64,000 bases of DNA from Brucella gallinifaecis (GCF_006476605.1 NZ_ML636802.1:186001-250000), one strand, 5' to 3'; numbered from the stretch's first letter, positions 18,151-29,253 are shown. Notes: generated by a model from the letters alone, not told the origin. Numbers and translations are program-made.

Positions 18151-18305
18151 GCATCTTGTCCAAAAACCGCTACACAGTTTTCGGGATGCGGTTGTTTCTA
18201 TCGCGCATCTTGCCCAAAAACCGCTACACACTTTTTGGGATGCGGTTGTTTCTATCGCGCATCTTGTCCAAAAACCGTTACACACTTTTTGGGATGCGCT
18301 CTAAT
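18151..18305. repeat. tandem array: three 54-bp palindromic units between thrB and ispH
   Basis: Units begin at 18151, 18205 and 18259, each starting GCATCTTG(T/C)CCAAAAACCG and closing with a TTTTCGGGATGC or TTTTTGGGATGC arm, so each unit is itself a hairpin. The first two are joined by GGTTGTTTCTATCGC; the third ends in GCGCTCTAA (18297-18305). The unit is the right-hand hairpin of the dispersed element at 16515. The third copy overlaps the 3' end of ispH. Confidence 0.9.
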
Positions 18306-19327
18306 TTCGGTATCCCTACAACCCGGTTTTCGCCATTGACGAATGCCATATCCTGCACTGTCAATTCAACATCACGAATTTCGCGATTGACCAGAAAATT
18401 TTCTGTTTCAATGATCGTTTCCGCCAGTTCAATCCTGACCGAGAAACGTGCCTTGAAAGCATCCATGATTTCATCGACAATAATTTCAGGTGCCGATGCA
18501 CCAGCGGAAAGCCCGACCACCGAAATATCGCCGATTTTGTCCCACTCGATATCGGAAGCGCGTTGCACAAGCATCGACATGCCCGCACCGGATTTTTCAG
18601 CCACCTCAACCAAACGTTTGGAATTTGAAGAGTTGGGCGCTCCAACAATCAAAAACAGATCACAACCGGGAGCCGCTGCACGCACAGCATCCTGACGGTT
18701 GGTGGTGGCATAGCAGATCGATTCCGCAGCAGGAGCTGTCAGATTTGGAAAACGCTGCTGCAATTCGACAATGATACCGGCGGTGTCATCCACGGAAAGC
18801 GTTGTCTGCGTCACAAAGCCAAGATTATCCGGGTCGGCAAATTCAATCACCCTTGCATCATCCACCGTTTCAATAAGTGTGACTGTACCTTCAGGCAATT
18901 GCCCCATCGTGCCGATAACTTCCGGGTGCCCGGAATGACCGATCAGAATCACATGACGGCCAAGACGCTGATGGCGCATGGCCTGTTTATGCACTTTCGA
19001 TACCAATGGGCATGTCGCATCAAGGTAAAACAAGTTCTTGGCCTGTGCATCCGCTGGCACCGATTTCGGCACGCCATGGGCCGAAAATACCACCGGCTGA
19101 TCGCGATGCTCTGCCGGAATTTCATCAAGTTCTTCGACAAAAATTGCGCCGCGCGACTGCAAGCCCTCAACGACATAACGATTATGCACGATCTCATGGC
19201 GCACATAGACCGGTGCGCCATATTTCTTCAAAGCCAGCACAACAATCTGGATTGCCCGGTCAACACCTGCGCAAAAACCACGCGGGCCGCAAAGGCGGAT
19301 TTCCAGAGGGGGACGTGTATCGGTCAT
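18278..19327 (-). CDS. ispH: 4-hydroxy-3-methylbut-2-enyl diphosphate reductase
   Basis: Last enzyme of the MEP isoprenoid pathway; an iron-sulfur protein making IPP and DMAPP. The three cluster cysteines are seen in [29 protein letters not shown] and [20 protein letters not shown] and [14 protein letters not shown] text ([13 protein letters not shown]) is conserved. 349 residues from ATG 19327 ([12 protein letters not shown]). Odd point: the last residues LERIPKSV and the stop are encoded inside a palindromic repeat copy. Lies in the oxidase cluster, 84 bp after surf1. It links isoprenoid supply with CtaB, which uses farnesyl diphosphate. Confidence 0.96.
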   Translation of the reverse strand: MTDTRPPLEIRLCGPRGFCAGVDRAIQIVVLALKKYGAPVYVRHEIVHNRYVVEGLQSRGAIFVEELDEIPAEHRDQPVVFSAHGVPKSVPADAQAKNLFYLDATCPLVSKVHKQAMRHQRLGRHVILIGHSGHPEVIGTMGQLPEGTVTLIETVDDARVIEFADPDNLGFVTQTTLSVDDTAGIIVELQQRFPNLTAPAAESICYATTNRQDAVRAAAPGCDLFLIVGAPNSSNSKRLVEVAEKSGAGMSMLVQRASDIEWDKIGDISVVGLSAGASAPEIIVDEIMDAFKARFSVRIELAETIIETENFLVNREIRDVELTVQDMAFVNGENRVVGIPKLERIPKSV

Positions 19328-19411
19328 GAAGCGTGCTCGCAAGTTTGGGTGTGAGGCGCAAATTATATAAGACCGGAGTTGGGCCGCAACGAGGCCCGTG
19401 TCAAGTCTTCC

Positions 19412-20158
19412 TCAGGTCTTTATAGCCCTTCGATAGCGCCAGAACCATACCACGACAACCCCCAGGAGCGCCAAAGCAAGCCCATACCATGTCACAGCAT
19501 ATTGAAGATGATTGTTGGGAAAATCGATAATCGTTATTCCGCCAATCGGCAAACCACCAAAATTCGGCTTGTTATCCGCATCGATAAAGAAAGGGACGGC
19601 ATCATCAAGCGAAGGAATATCAGCGCTTTCAGCCATTACCGGCCAATCTTTCCAGTAAAAAATATTCTTCTGCGCATCATTGTCCGGCAGGAAATAACCC
19701 GGCTTGCTTTTGAGCGGATCACGCGCAAGACCTGTAATCGTTACAGGTCCGTCCAGTTGTCCATCCAGCCGGGTTTGCGGATCTTTTTTCTCATAAGGAA
19801 CAAAACCACGATTGATCAGCACAAAGCGTCCATCTTCGAGCATCAAGGGCGTATAGACGTTAAAACCTGACTGCCCCTGATAGGTCGCCAGAAAATGCCG
19901 TTCTCCCTGATGCATGAAAGTACCCGACACTGTGACCGGGCGATATTCGACTGTCCCTTCATCGGAATAGATTTTTTCCATTTCAGCCAATGGCAGCGGC
20001 GCCTCATGCACACGCTGTTGCGTGGAAGCAATCAATTCTTCCTTCCAAAAAAGCCGCTCAACCTGCCATGTTCCGAGCATAATCAGGATCGAGAACGCAA
20101 TAAGCGAGGCGATCAGCACTGCCCAGGGAAAGGGTGGCGGCTTTTGAGACTGGGTCAT
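19412..20158 (-). CDS. surf1: SURF1-family cytochrome c oxidase assembly protein
   Basis: A 248-residue inner-membrane protein with one TM at each end (VLIASLIAFSILIMLGTWQV and AVTWYGLALALLGVVVVWFWR) and a periplasmic domain between. Family text: LGTWQVERLFWKEELI, YRPVTVSGTFMH, NRGFVPYEKKDPQTR and NNHLQYAVTWYGLA. Surf1 helps place heme a into subunit I of aa3 oxidase. Its start overlaps the DUF983 gene end by 4 bp (ATGA). Confidence 0.95.
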   Translation of the reverse strand: MTQSQKPPPFPWAVLIASLIAFSILIMLGTWQVERLFWKEELIASTQQRVHEAPLPLAEMEKIYSDEGTVEYRPVTVSGTFMHQGERHFLATYQGQSGFNVYTPLMLEDGRFVLINRGFVPYEKKDPQTRLDGQLDGPVTITGLARDPLKSKPGYFLPDNDAQKNIFYWKDWPVMAESADIPSLDDAVPFFIDADNKPNFGGLPIGGITIIDFPNNHLQYAVTWYGLALALLGVVVVWFWRYRRAIKT

Positions 20159-20538
20159 TGACCATCATCCAGGCGGCCCTGTTGCGCCTTGTTACGATAT
20201 TGCAGATTAATCAGAATACCTTTCATGCTGCGCATGGCAACAAGACTTAAAATAATTGCCAGCGGCACCCAGAGAAGAAAATGCACCCAGAGTGGCGGTC
20301 CATAATTGACCTCCATCCACAAAGCGGCCCCGACAACAATAAAGCCAATGATCAGGATTACAAAGGCAGCCGGCCCATCGCCTGAATCAGCGAAGGAATA
20401 ATCCAGCCCGCAAGCGCTGCAACGCGGAGCAACGGTGAGAAAGCCGTTAAATAACCTGCCTTCGCCGCAGCGCGGGCAATGCCCGCTCATCCCACTCTTA
20501 ACCGGATCAACCTGTGACGACAGATCATGGTTTGACAT
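20155..20538 (-). CDS. DUF983 membrane protein of the cox cluster
   Basis: A 126-residue protein with a zinc-ribbon-like start (GHCPRCGEGRLFNGFLTVAPRCSACGLDY: CxxC...CxxC) followed by two TM helices. DUF983 proteins are regularly found between coxC and surf1 in alphaproteobacteria and are thought to help oxidase biogenesis; the exact role is unknown. ATG 20538 follows a strong CGGGAGGG; the longer frame runs into coxC. Confidence 0.88.
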   Translation of the reverse strand: MSNHDLSSQVDPVKSGMSGHCPRCGEGRLFNGFLTVAPRCSACGLDYSFADSGDGPAAFVILIIGFIVVGAALWMEVNYGPPLWVHFLLWVPLAIILSLVAMRSMKGILINLQYRNKAQQGRLDDGQ

Positions 20539-20615
20539 CACGCCCTCCCGAACGTTTCTGAAAAGAAAAGCGGCCATGTTTCCAGGGCCGCCTTGCAAGT
20601 CTTTCAAACAGTTTA

Positions 20616-21494
20616 TCAGCCACCATGCATCGGGGCGCCCCAGCTGCCCCATACATAAATGGCGCAGAACAGAAACAGCCAGACCACATCCACAAAATGC
20701 CAGTACCAGGCAGCCGCTTCAAAACCAAAATGCCGCTCCGGCGTGAAATCACCCTTCATTGCCCGGAACAGGATAACCAGCAGGAAGATCGTTCCAACAA
20801 TGACGTGGAAGCCATGGAAACCCGTCGCCATGAAGAAGGTTGCGCCATAGATCGAGTCTTTGAACTCGAAAGGTGCATGCGCATATTCGAAGAACTGCAC
20901 AAAGGAGAACAGGATACCGAGTGCGACTGTCAGGACCAGACCAATGATCATGCCTGTCCGGTCTTTATGCAGCAGCGCATGATGCGCCCATGTCAGTGTT
21001 GTGCCCGACAAAAGCAGGATAACGGTATTGTAAAGCGGCAGATGCAGCGGGTCGAGCACTTCCATGCCCTTCGGAGGCCACTGACCGCCGGTGAACTCAG
21101 CACGCAGCACCTGATGCACTTCATTCGGAAACAGGCTGACATCGAAGAAGGCCCAGAACCATGCCGCAAAAAACATGACTTCGGAGGCAATGAACATGAT
21201 CATGCCATAGCGAAGATGCAGCGATACAACGCGCGTATGATGGCCTTCACGCCCTTCCTTGATTGCGTCCGACCACCATGCATACATGCAGTAAAGAACG
21301 ATCGCGAGACCGATGAAGAACAGCCATGGTGTCGCCAGATTGATACCGAAGAAAGGCAGATCACCCGCATTGATATAGCGCATCCAGGCGATGCCACCAA
21401 TGGCCAGCACAAATGCACCAACCGAGCTTAGAAACGGCCAGGGGCTGGGTGCAAGAATATGATAATCGTGATTCTTCTCGTGAACGTCTGCCAT
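20616..21494 (-). CDS. coxC: cytochrome c oxidase subunit III
   Basis: A 292-residue, seven-helix subunit of aa3 oxidase. Text such as YHILAPSPWPFLSSVGAF, WWSDAIKEGREGHHTRVV, MIFMIASEVMFFAAWFWAFF-like residues, TGFHGFHVIVGTIFL and HFGFEAAAWYWHFVDVVWLFLF is diagnostic. ATG 21494 with GGGGAGAG upstream. Stabilises the subunit I site in the inner membrane. Separated from ctaG by 151 bp with a hairpin. Confidence 0.97.
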   Translation of the reverse strand: MADVHEKNHDYHILAPSPWPFLSSVGAFVLAIGGIAWMRYINAGDLPFFGINLATPWLFFIGLAIVLYCMYAWWSDAIKEGREGHHTRVVSLHLRYGMIMFIASEVMFFAAWFWAFFDVSLFPNEVHQVLRAEFTGGQWPPKGMEVLDPLHLPLYNTVILLLSGTTLTWAHHALLHKDRTGMIIGLVLTVALGILFSFVQFFEYAHAPFEFKDSIYGATFFMATGFHGFHVIVGTIFLLVILFRAMKGDFTPERHFGFEAAAWYWHFVDVVWLFLFCAIYVWGSWGAPMHGG

Positions 21495-21584
21495 GTCTCT
21501 CCCCATGCAACCCTGTAAAGGGCTCCTCTGTGTGCCATCCTGCCTGCGCTCATTCAAACGTCAGACAATTCCCTTCTTAGCGAA

Positions 21585-21610
21585 ACAATAGAGCGCTCAC
21601 GCTCGATTGT
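21585..21610. terminator. hairpin between ctaG and coxC
   Basis: ACAAT-A-GAGCG, loop CTCA, CGCTC-G-ATTGT: an 11-position stem with one mismatch. No long T-run follows, so it may be an attenuating or processing hairpin rather than a true terminator. Confidence 0.4.
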
Positions 21611-21645
21611 CTTTGCGGCATTGTGTGCCGCATCATTGCGTTTTT

Positions 21646-22260
21646 TCAGCTTCCATTATTGCCAGCCGGAGCCTGCTTCACATCGGCAACAAATTTCGGC
21701 TTATCAATCGGGAAAAACGTATAGGACAGCGTGATTGTCTTCACGTCTTTCAGATCGGGATCATTAACGATCTCGGGATCAACAAAGAAAACAACCGGCA
21801 TTTCCATGCTTTCCCCCGGTTGCAGCGTCGTATCGGTAAAACAGAAACACTCAACCTTGTTGAAATAAGCGCCAGCCCTGCCCGGCGCGACATTGAAGCT
21901 TGCACGGCCATAGGTCGGCGCATCAAACAGATTTTTCGCATCATATTTGACCATCGTGGTCTCACCAATGCGAACGCTCACCTCGCGCTGTTCCGGCTTG
22001 AAATCCCAAGGCAGGGCATTGGATGTATTCGCGTCAAAACGGACCTTGATGGTTTGGTCGAGAATCGTGTCTGAATATTGCTCGACACGCTGCGTCGTGC
22101 CGCCATAACCTGTCACCTGACAGAAAATACGATAAAGCGGGACCGAAGCATAGGCTGCACCAATCATGCAGACGAAAAAAGAAATACAGGCAATCGCTAC
22201 CGTCCGGTTGGAACGGTTCAGCTTCTTCTGCTTTTCGTCACCATCATGCTGTTGAACCAT
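21646..22260 (-). CDS. ctaG: cytochrome c oxidase assembly protein CtaG/Cox11
   Basis: A 204-residue copper chaperone that delivers Cu to the CuB site of subunit I. One N-terminal TM ([37 protein letters not shown]) and a periplasmic Ig-like domain with the copper motif [15 protein letters not shown]. Family end text [34 protein letters not shown] is present. ATG 22260 with GGAGGAGA-like upstream sequence. Shares the cluster with ctaB and coxC. Confidence 0.97.
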   Translation of the reverse strand: MVQQHDGDEKQKKLNRSNRTVAIACISFFVCMIGAAYASVPLYRIFCQVTGYGGTTQRVEQYSDTILDQTIKVRFDANTSNALPWDFKPEQREVSVRIGETTMVKYDAKNLFDAPTYGRASFNVAPGRAGAYFNKVECFCFTDTTLQPGESMEMPVVFFVDPEIVNDPDLKDVKTITLSYTFFPIDKPKFVADVKQAPAGNNGS

Positions 22261-22332
22261 TTTCTCCTCCCGAAAACGAGTAACAGTCGATCAGTTCATA
22301 TCGGTCAATTCATATCAATCAATTCAGGCCGA

Positions 22333-22530
22333 TTAAATCGATCTCGCAAAAATATTGGCGCCAAGCTTGGCAACCGTACCAATATAGACAAGCACCACAA
22401 ACAACACGAGCGCAATCGCCAGACCAATCGAACGATTACGCTGTGCTTTTTTCTGCGAAGGCGTCGGAACAATCAGTTCCAGTTTTTCTGTGGGCTGCTG
22501 GCCCGTCTTTTCTGTCACGACGCTCTCCAT
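22333..22530 (-). CDS. small membrane protein of the cox cluster (CoxF-like position)
   Basis: A 65-residue protein: hydrophilic N-terminus, a basic stretch (SQKKAQRNRS), then one TM helix (IGLAIALVLFVVLVYIGTVAKLG). Short proteins of this form lie between ctaB and ctaG in rhizobial oxidase clusters and are labelled CoxF in some genomes; the name here is from position and size only. Starts 9 bp after ctaB ends, with GAGGAGAC-type spacing. Confidence 0.75.
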   Translation of the reverse strand: MESVVTEKTGQQPTEKLELIVPTPSQKKAQRNRSIGLAIALVLFVVLVYIGTVAKLGANIFARSI

Positions 22531-22539
22531 TCTGTCTCC

Positions 22540-23487
22540 TCAGACAATACCAAAGCCGGTCAACAGTTTCATCGTCAATGCTTCAAACAACAGCACGGCA
22601 AAAATCGCCGAAAGATAGATGAGCGAAAACCGGAACAGCTTGCGTGCTGCAAGCAGCATCTGCGTTTCGCTATCCGCCATCCACATGCGCCATGCATAAT
22701 AAACAAATGCCAGCCCCAGCAGCGTTGAAATCACGCCATAGCTAATGCCCGCAAAGCCCATCAGATAGGGCAGAACACCCACCGGCGCCATAAGAACGGC
22801 ATAAAACATCGCCTGACGGCGGGTTGACAATTCACCCTTCACATTCGGCATCATCGGAATGCGGGCAGCTTCATAATCATTACTGGAAAACAAAGACAGC
22901 GCCCAGAAATGCGGAGGCGTCCACAAGAAGATGATCATGAACAGGACAACACTGTCCCAGGTGATCTCACCGGTTGCCGCAGCCCAGCCAATCATCGGCG
23001 GAAAAGCACCGGCAGCGCCACCAATAACGATGTTTTGTGGCGTCGAGCGTTTCAGCCACATCGAATAGACCACCGCATAGAAAAAAATCGTGAATGCCAG
23101 CAAAGCCGCCGAAAGCCAGTTGACCATCAGGCCGAGCGTCAACACCGAAAATACTGAAAGTGTCAGACCGAATGCCAGAACCTGATTGGGTGCAATCAGA
23201 CCTGCCGGGATTGGACGCTTTTTTGTGCGCTTCATAATCGCGTCAATATCAGCATCATACCACATATTGAGCGCACCTGATGCACCTGCACCAACTGCAA
23301 TACAAAGAATGCTGATTGCCGCAAGAACCGGATTCATGTGGCCGGGCGCAAGCACCAGACCAACCAGCCCGGTAAACACCACAAGCGACATAACACGTGG
23401 TTTCAGCAGGATAAGATAATCCCGTGCAGTCGCCTCAGAAAGAGCGAATGCATCTTCGGAAACAACGTTTTTTTCCACCAGAGACAT
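22540..23487 (-). CDS. ctaB: protoheme IX farnesyltransferase (heme O synthase)
   Basis: A 315-residue polytopic UbiA-family enzyme that adds a farnesyl group to heme B, giving heme O for heme A synthesis. The prenyl-diphosphate motif [19 protein letters not shown] is clear, with the second region GKxx-like [22 protein letters not shown] 23487 ([14 protein letters not shown]) gives the length known for Brucella CtaB. 321 bp separate it from coxA, holding a repeat element. Confidence 0.97.
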   Translation of the reverse strand: MSLVEKNVVSEDAFALSEATARDYLILLKPRVMSLVVFTGLVGLVLAPGHMNPVLAAISILCIAVGAGASGALNMWYDADIDAIMKRTKKRPIPAGLIAPNQVLAFGLTLSVFSVLTLGLMVNWLSAALLAFTIFFYAVVYSMWLKRSTPQNIVIGGAAGAFPPMIGWAAATGEITWDSVVLFMIIFLWTPPHFWALSLFSSNDYEAARIPMMPNVKGELSTRRQAMFYAVLMAPVGVLPYLMGFAGISYGVISTLLGLAFVYYAWRMWMADSETQMLLAARKLFRFSLIYLSAIFAVLLFEALTMKLLTGFGIV

Positions 23488-23589
23488 TAACTTTAACAAC
23501 CTCGAATTCACGGGGCCAATGCTGCACCCGGCCCTGAGCGCACATCAGCAATCCAAAACGACTTTACCTCCCGGAGATGCATCCTTAAC

Positions 23590-23690
23590 CAAAGCGTGTC
23601 ACGTCTATCATATTCGTGCGACACGCCTCAGTTTCCCATCCTCAGCCTGTCTTTTTCCCAAAACCGGTTTCCGCTTTTGGAAGACATGCT
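23590..23690. repeat. palindromic element in the coxA-ctaB gap
   Basis: The 321-bp gap 23488-23808 holds no gene. It contains GCGTGTC (23594-23600) paired with GACACGC (23620-23626), then CCCAAAACCGGTTTCCG with CTTTTGGAAGACATGCTGTAA, the same right-hand hairpin as at 16570. Next to coxA, CTGGCGAA (23772-23779) pairs with TTCGCCAG (23793-23800), a possible coxA 3' hairpin without a T-run. Confidence 0.7.
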
Positions 23691-23808
23691 GTAATCGAAA
23701 GCGTCGTTCCTGAACGTCAAGCGATGTCAGACGGAACTGAATGCCGCCTGCACATAACATAGTTTTATGCGCTGGCGAACCCCTTTCGGTCATTCGCCAG
23801 AGCCAGAT

Positions 23809-25494
<1,686 letters not shown>

Positions 25495-25518
25495 TCAACA
25501 GAGTTGCGTATCGAAGTC

Positions 25519-26403
25519 TCAAAGACCCGCCGCAGCTACCTTATCATTTGTCTTGCTTTCAAGTTCAGACCTGAGCGCCTTGTTTGCGTCCTGCAAATTT
25601 GTCGCTGCCGCCGCAAGCCACGTATTGTACTGTTCATCAGATACAACACGCACGGCAATCGGCATATAGGCATGGTCCTTACCACAAAGTTCGGAGCATT
25701 GACCGTAATAAAGCCCCTCTTTATCCGCCTTGAACCATGCCTCGTTGATACGGCCCGGAATAGCGTCCATTTTTACCCCGAAAGCGGGAATGGTCCAGGA
25801 ATGGATCACATCGGCAGCGGTTACAAGCAGCCGCACGGTCGTATCGACCGGCACCACGACTTCATTATCGACCGCAAGAAGACGCGGATAGATGGCGAGG
25901 TCCTCTTTGCCCGCAGCAGCCCTGTCGGCTTGCGTGAGGATGAGCGAATCGAAACTTACAGGATTTTCAGTCTGATACTCATAGCCCCAGTACCACTGAT
26001 AACCCGTCGCCTTGACGGTCAGCGTCGGATCCTGCGGTGAATATTGCGCAGTCAGAAGCTGAAACGAGGGCACTGCCAGAAAAAGCAGAATAATCACCGG
26101 GCCAATGGTCCAGACCACCTCGATTGCCGTGTTGTGGCTGGTCTTGGATGGCTCCGGATTAACGCTGGCGCGGAATTTTATCACACACCAGATCAGCAAT
26201 GCCAGAACAAGCAATGTAACCGGCACGATGAACCAGAGCGTATAGCGCTCGAACCAATGAATCTGCGTGGCAATGCCGGTCGCAGCACTTTGAAATGTCA
26301 TTTCCCACGGACGCGGCTGATCCGCCAAAGCGGCACCGCCTGTCCACAGCAAAGCGGAAGCACCAACGACGGCACCCCCCGTTGTGGCAACAATCTTATC
26401 CAC
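25519..26403 (-). CDS. coxB: cytochrome c oxidase subunit II
   Basis: A 294-residue subunit with a signal-like start, two TM helices (about residues 55-75 and 95-115), and a periplasmic cupredoxin domain. The CuA site is YGQCSELCGKDHAYMPI (two Cys, His, Met) with the upstream His in IHSWTIPAFGVK; the aromatic electron-entry patch is GYQWYWGYEY. No fused cytochrome c. GTG start at 26403 after AGGGAGAG. First gene of the minus-strand oxidase cluster; the promoter should lie in 26404-26820. Confidence 0.97.
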   Translation of the reverse strand: MDKIVATTGGAVVGASALLWTGGAALADQPRPWEMTFQSAATGIATQIHWFERYTLWFIVPVTLLVLALLIWCVIKFRASVNPEPSKTSHNTAIEVVWTIGPVIILLFLAVPSFQLLTAQYSPQDPTLTVKATGYQWYWGYEYQTENPVSFDSLILTQADRAAAGKEDLAIYPRLLAVDNEVVVPVDTTVRLLVTAADVIHSWTIPAFGVKMDAIPGRINEAWFKADKEGLYYGQCSELCGKDHAYMPIAVRVVSDEQYNTWLAAAATNLQDANKALRSELESKTNDKVAAAGL

Positions 26404-26820
26404 CAGAACTCTCTCCCTTTTTGCCCTTTCGAGCTGGACGCCGGACGTACAGACGGCCGTATCCCCCGTCAGCGTTCAAACCACACCTTAACGCACACCG
26501 CAAGGAAGGCGAATATGTTCCTGTGCGGCATTTTTGCACGCAAGCCAGTGCCGAAGCTGCGCATATCATCTTGAAGATTAAAGCTATCAAAAACAGTGAA
26601 AAGTGAATGAAAACTTGGGAAAAGCCGAAGAATCTCATAATGAAGCCATGATTTAAAAGAAGGTTTCCTTTAACGTGCCACATGATAATGGCTGCAACTG
26701 ATCAGGACGTATCCTCGATGCGATACTGGCAAAGCCGTTGAAACATGGTGCGGAAGCGACAACAGCTTTTCATCGCGTGTTTCTAAGGATAACGTCCCGG
26801 TGATTCGATCTGGAGATTTC
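26404..26820. other. 417-bp divergent intergenic region, coxB versus ialB-like gene
   Basis: No convincing gene: short frames here have neither ribosome sites nor protein-like composition. It must hold the divergent promoters for the oxidase cluster and the IalB-family gene. The middle part is AT-rich (around 26575-26665). I could not assign a confident -35/-10 pair by eye. Confidence 0.5.
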
Positions 26821-27438
26821 ATGATTTTCCGCCCATCCACCCGCCGCCCGCTTTTCCAGCGCCTTACCACTCTTGCCACCATTGCAACGGGTGCAGCTTT
26901 GGTTCTTTCTGCGCTAAGTTTGCCATCGCTTGCACAGCAGACGCCGGCGCAGCTGCCTGCGCCCGCCGCACAGCAGGAATCGGGCCAGTCGCCTTCTACA
27001 CCGCAGCAAAGTGGCACGCTCAAATCCCAGCACGGCCCATGGGCGATCCTTTGCGACACGCCAGCCGGTGCCAAGACCGAGCAATGCGCACTCATTCAAA
27101 ATGTGGTTGCTGCAAAGCGCCCTGAACTCGGTCTTTCGGTCGTCGTTCTCAAAACTGCCGACAACAAAGCCCGTATCCTGCGCGTTCTTGCACCGCTTGG
27201 CGTATTATTGCCCAATGGTCTTGGATTGAATGTTGACGGCAAGGATATTGGCCGCGCTTATTTCGTGCGCTGCTTTGAAGACGGCTGCTATGCAGAAGTG
27301 ATCCTGGAAGATGACCTGCTCAACACATTCCGCAACGGCAAGTCTGCAACATTCATTGTCTTCCAGACCCCGGAAGAAGGCGTTGGCATTCCTGTTGATT
27401 TGACGGGTTTTGCTGAAGGCTTCGACGCATTGCCATAA
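26821..27438 (+). CDS. invasion-associated locus B (IalB) family periplasmic protein
   Basis: A 205-residue protein with a signal peptide (RLTTLATIATGAALVLSALSLPSLAQQ) and an Ala/Gln/Pro-rich linker, then the IalB fold: HGPWAILCDTPAGAKTEQCALIQNV, LGVLLPNGLGLNVDGKDIGRAYFVRCFEDGCYAEV. Two cysteine pairs are likely disulfides. IalB was first described in Bartonella erythrocyte entry, but family members are common in non-pathogens and the function is open. ATG 26821 has GGAG eight bases upstream. A terminator-like hairpin follows. Confidence 0.88.
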   Translation: MIFRPSTRRPLFQRLTTLATIATGAALVLSALSLPSLAQQTPAQLPAPAAQQESGQSPSTPQQSGTLKSQHGPWAILCDTPAGAKTEQCALIQNVVAAKRPELGLSVVVLKTADNKARILRVLAPLGVLLPNGLGLNVDGKDIGRAYFVRCFEDGCYAEVILEDDLLNTFRNGKSATFIVFQTPEEGVGIPVDLTGFAEGFDALP

Positions 27439-27463
27439 ACGGCGCTCCAGTCGTTTATTATAT

Positions 27464-27514
27464 GCATGCCGTTATCGAAAAACCGGTCTCCGGTTTTTGT
27501 GGCATGGTTTAAGG
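27464..27514. terminator. terminator or palindromic element after the ialB-like gene
   Basis: AAAAACCGG (27478-27486), loop TCT, CCGGTTTTT (27490-27498), flanked by ATGCC and GGCAT arms. It acts as a plausible terminator but is also a short relative of the dispersed AAAACCGGT elements. Confidence 0.7.
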
Positions 27515-27575
27515 TTGTTCTCAACCGATTTAGCGCTTACATCCTGTGGCAAACACATGCTGCAGGATTATTTTT

Positions 27576-28988
27576 ATGAAAAGCCTGATCGATAGTTTCG
27601 ACGTGAACCGTGACGATATTGAACGTCTTGTCTCGCAAAGCCTGAAAGGCAGCGATGATGGTGAATTGTTCATGGAATATCGTGAGGCGGAAGCACTTGT
27701 CTTCGACAATGGCCGCCTCAAGACGGGTTCATTCAATCAGGATCAGGGCTTTGGCCTGCGTGCCGTGGCCGGTGAAGCGATCGGTTATGCCCATGCAGGT
27801 GAGATGTCGCTTGCCGCTCTCAAGCGTGCGTCCGATGCGGTTTCCGCCACATTGAGCGGTCATAGCGGCAGCTACAGGGCAGCACCTGCTGGCACCAATC
27901 GTCATCTTTATACAGATGAAAATCCAATCGGCTCACCGACATTTGATGCAAAGGTTCAGCTTTTGCAAAAGATTGATGCCTATCTACGCGCCAAAGACCC
28001 GAAAGTGCGGCAGGTTTCGGTTTCCATCGCAGGCTCATGGCAACAGGTGGAAATTCTACGTGCTGACGGCCATTTCGTGCGCGATATCCGCCCAATGGTG
28101 CGGCTGAGTGTTTCGGTCGTTGCAGGCAATGGCGAGCGGCAGGAATCGGGTTCACACACGCTGGGCGGGCGCAAGGGCTTTGGTGATTTCATCACCACAG
28201 AAAGCTGGCAAAGCGTTGCGGATGAAGCGCTGCGTCAGGCATTGGTAAATCTCGAAGCTATCCCCGCCCCTGCCGGCACTTACGATATTGTGCTGGGCAA
28301 TGGCTGGCCCGGTGTCATGCTGCATGAGGCTGTGGGCCACGGGCTTGAAGGCGATTTTAACCGCAAAAAGACCTCCGCCTTTGCCGGGCTGCTCGGTCAG
28401 CAGGTCGCTTCAAAAGGCGTAACTGTCGTCGATGACGGCACAATCCCGGAGCGTCGCGGTTCACTCACCATCGATGATGAAGGCACACCAACCAATCGCA
28501 CGGTGCTGATTGAAGATGGCAAACTCGTCAATTACATGCAGGACCGACAAAATGCACGCCTGATGGGGATGGAAGCCACGGGCAACGGGCGGCGTGAATC
28601 CTATGCACATGCACCGATGCCGCGCATGACCAATACCTATATGCTCTCGGGCGACAAAACGCCGGAAGAGATTATCGCCTCCATGAAGAAAGGCATTTAT
28701 GCCGTTTCCTTTGGTGGCGGCCAGGTTGATATCACCTCGGGCAAGTTCGTGTTCGGTTGCACGGAAGCCTATATGATCGAAGACGGCAAGATCGGCGCAC
28801 CAATCAAGGGCGCGATGCTGATCGGCAATGGCCCGGATGCCATGCAGCGCATTTCGATGATCGGCAATGATATGAAACTTGATACCGGCTCAGGCAATTG
28901 CGGCAAGGGCGGACAATGGGTTCCGGTCGGTGTTGGCCAGCCACATCTGCGCATGGATCAAATGACTGTTGGCGGCACGGCAGTCTGA
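27576..28988 (+). CDS. tldD: metalloprotease TldD
   Basis: A 470-residue TldD/PmbA-family zinc protease, which works with TldE/PmbA to degrade unfolded or modified peptides (microcin B17 maturation, CcdA turnover in E. coli). The zinc motif is in MLHEAVGHGLEGDFNRK (HExxxH), with the family text TVVDDGTIPERRGSLTIDDEGTP and the C-terminal MLIGNGPDAMQRISMIGNDM, DTGSGNCGKGGQWVPVGVGQP. ATG 27576 is chosen; the extra upstream residues lack conservation. No tldE partner is in the window. Confidence 0.96.
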   Translation: MKSLIDSFDVNRDDIERLVSQSLKGSDDGELFMEYREAEALVFDNGRLKTGSFNQDQGFGLRAVAGEAIGYAHAGEMSLAALKRASDAVSATLSGHSGSYRAAPAGTNRHLYTDENPIGSPTFDAKVQLLQKIDAYLRAKDPKVRQVSVSIAGSWQQVEILRADGHFVRDIRPMVRLSVSVVAGNGERQESGSHTLGGRKGFGDFITTESWQSVADEALRQALVNLEAIPAPAGTYDIVLGNGWPGVMLHEAVGHGLEGDFNRKKTSAFAGLLGQQVASKGVTVVDDGTIPERRGSLTIDDEGTPTNRTVLIEDGKLVNYMQDRQNARLMGMEATGNGRRESYAHAPMPRMTNTYMLSGDKTPEEIIASMKKGIYAVSFGGGQVDITSGKFVFGCTEAYMIEDGKIGAPIKGAMLIGNGPDAMQRISMIGNDMKLDTGSGNCGKGGQWVPVGVGQPHLRMDQMTVGGTAV

Positions 28989-29035
28989 TTGGTATAAGGT
29001 TAAAACTTGAAGGAATGATCAAGCCGGAGGAGACC

Positions 29036-29182
29036 ATGCCTGAAACAGCTTATCACTTGAGCGAAAAGCAGCCAGAAAAGCGCCCCCGACAAAAGCGTAT
29101 GATGGTGATAGCTGCCGCAACCATGATAGCGCTTTTGTTCATACTGGCTGTGGTTGATGTGATCCTTATACTGATCGACTAA
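29036..29182 (+). CDS. small single-helix membrane protein, 48 aa
   Basis: MPETAYHLSEKQPEKRPRQK, then one TM helix (MMVIAAATMIALLFILAVVDVILILID). ATG 29036 has a strong CCGGAGGAG seven bases upstream, supporting real translation. It begins 47 bp after tldD and may be co-transcribed. I know no function. Many such small proteins sit in the inner membrane with a cytoplasmic basic N-terminus. Confidence 0.65.
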   Translation: MPETAYHLSEKQPEKRPRQKRMMVIAAATMIALLFILAVVDVILILID

Positions 29183-29253
29183 AATAATCCGCCGAAAAAC
29201 AAAGAGTTGAAGCATGGTATATAGACAACATGCTTTAGCTCTGCGTTTAACTG

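Noticed and set aside
18151-18305. CRISPR-like regular repeats
   Set aside because: Units are contiguous 54-bp direct copies with no unique spacers, no cas genes, and match elements elsewhere in the window.
17736-18695. 319-codon plus-strand frame with repeated [16 protein letters not shown]
   Set aside because: The repeat peptide is just translation of the 54-bp DNA repeats; the rest is antisense to thrB and ispH.
20625-21431. 268-codon plus-strand frame opposite coxC
   Set aside because: Very rich in His/Gln/Arg/Cys as expected for an antisense shadow of a hydrophobic protein; coxC is unmistakable.
26396-26683. 95-codon minus-strand frame upstream of coxB
   Set aside because: No ribosome site, mixed hydrophobic and Arg/Cys-rich composition, and overlaps the coxB start; treated as noncoding promoter DNA.
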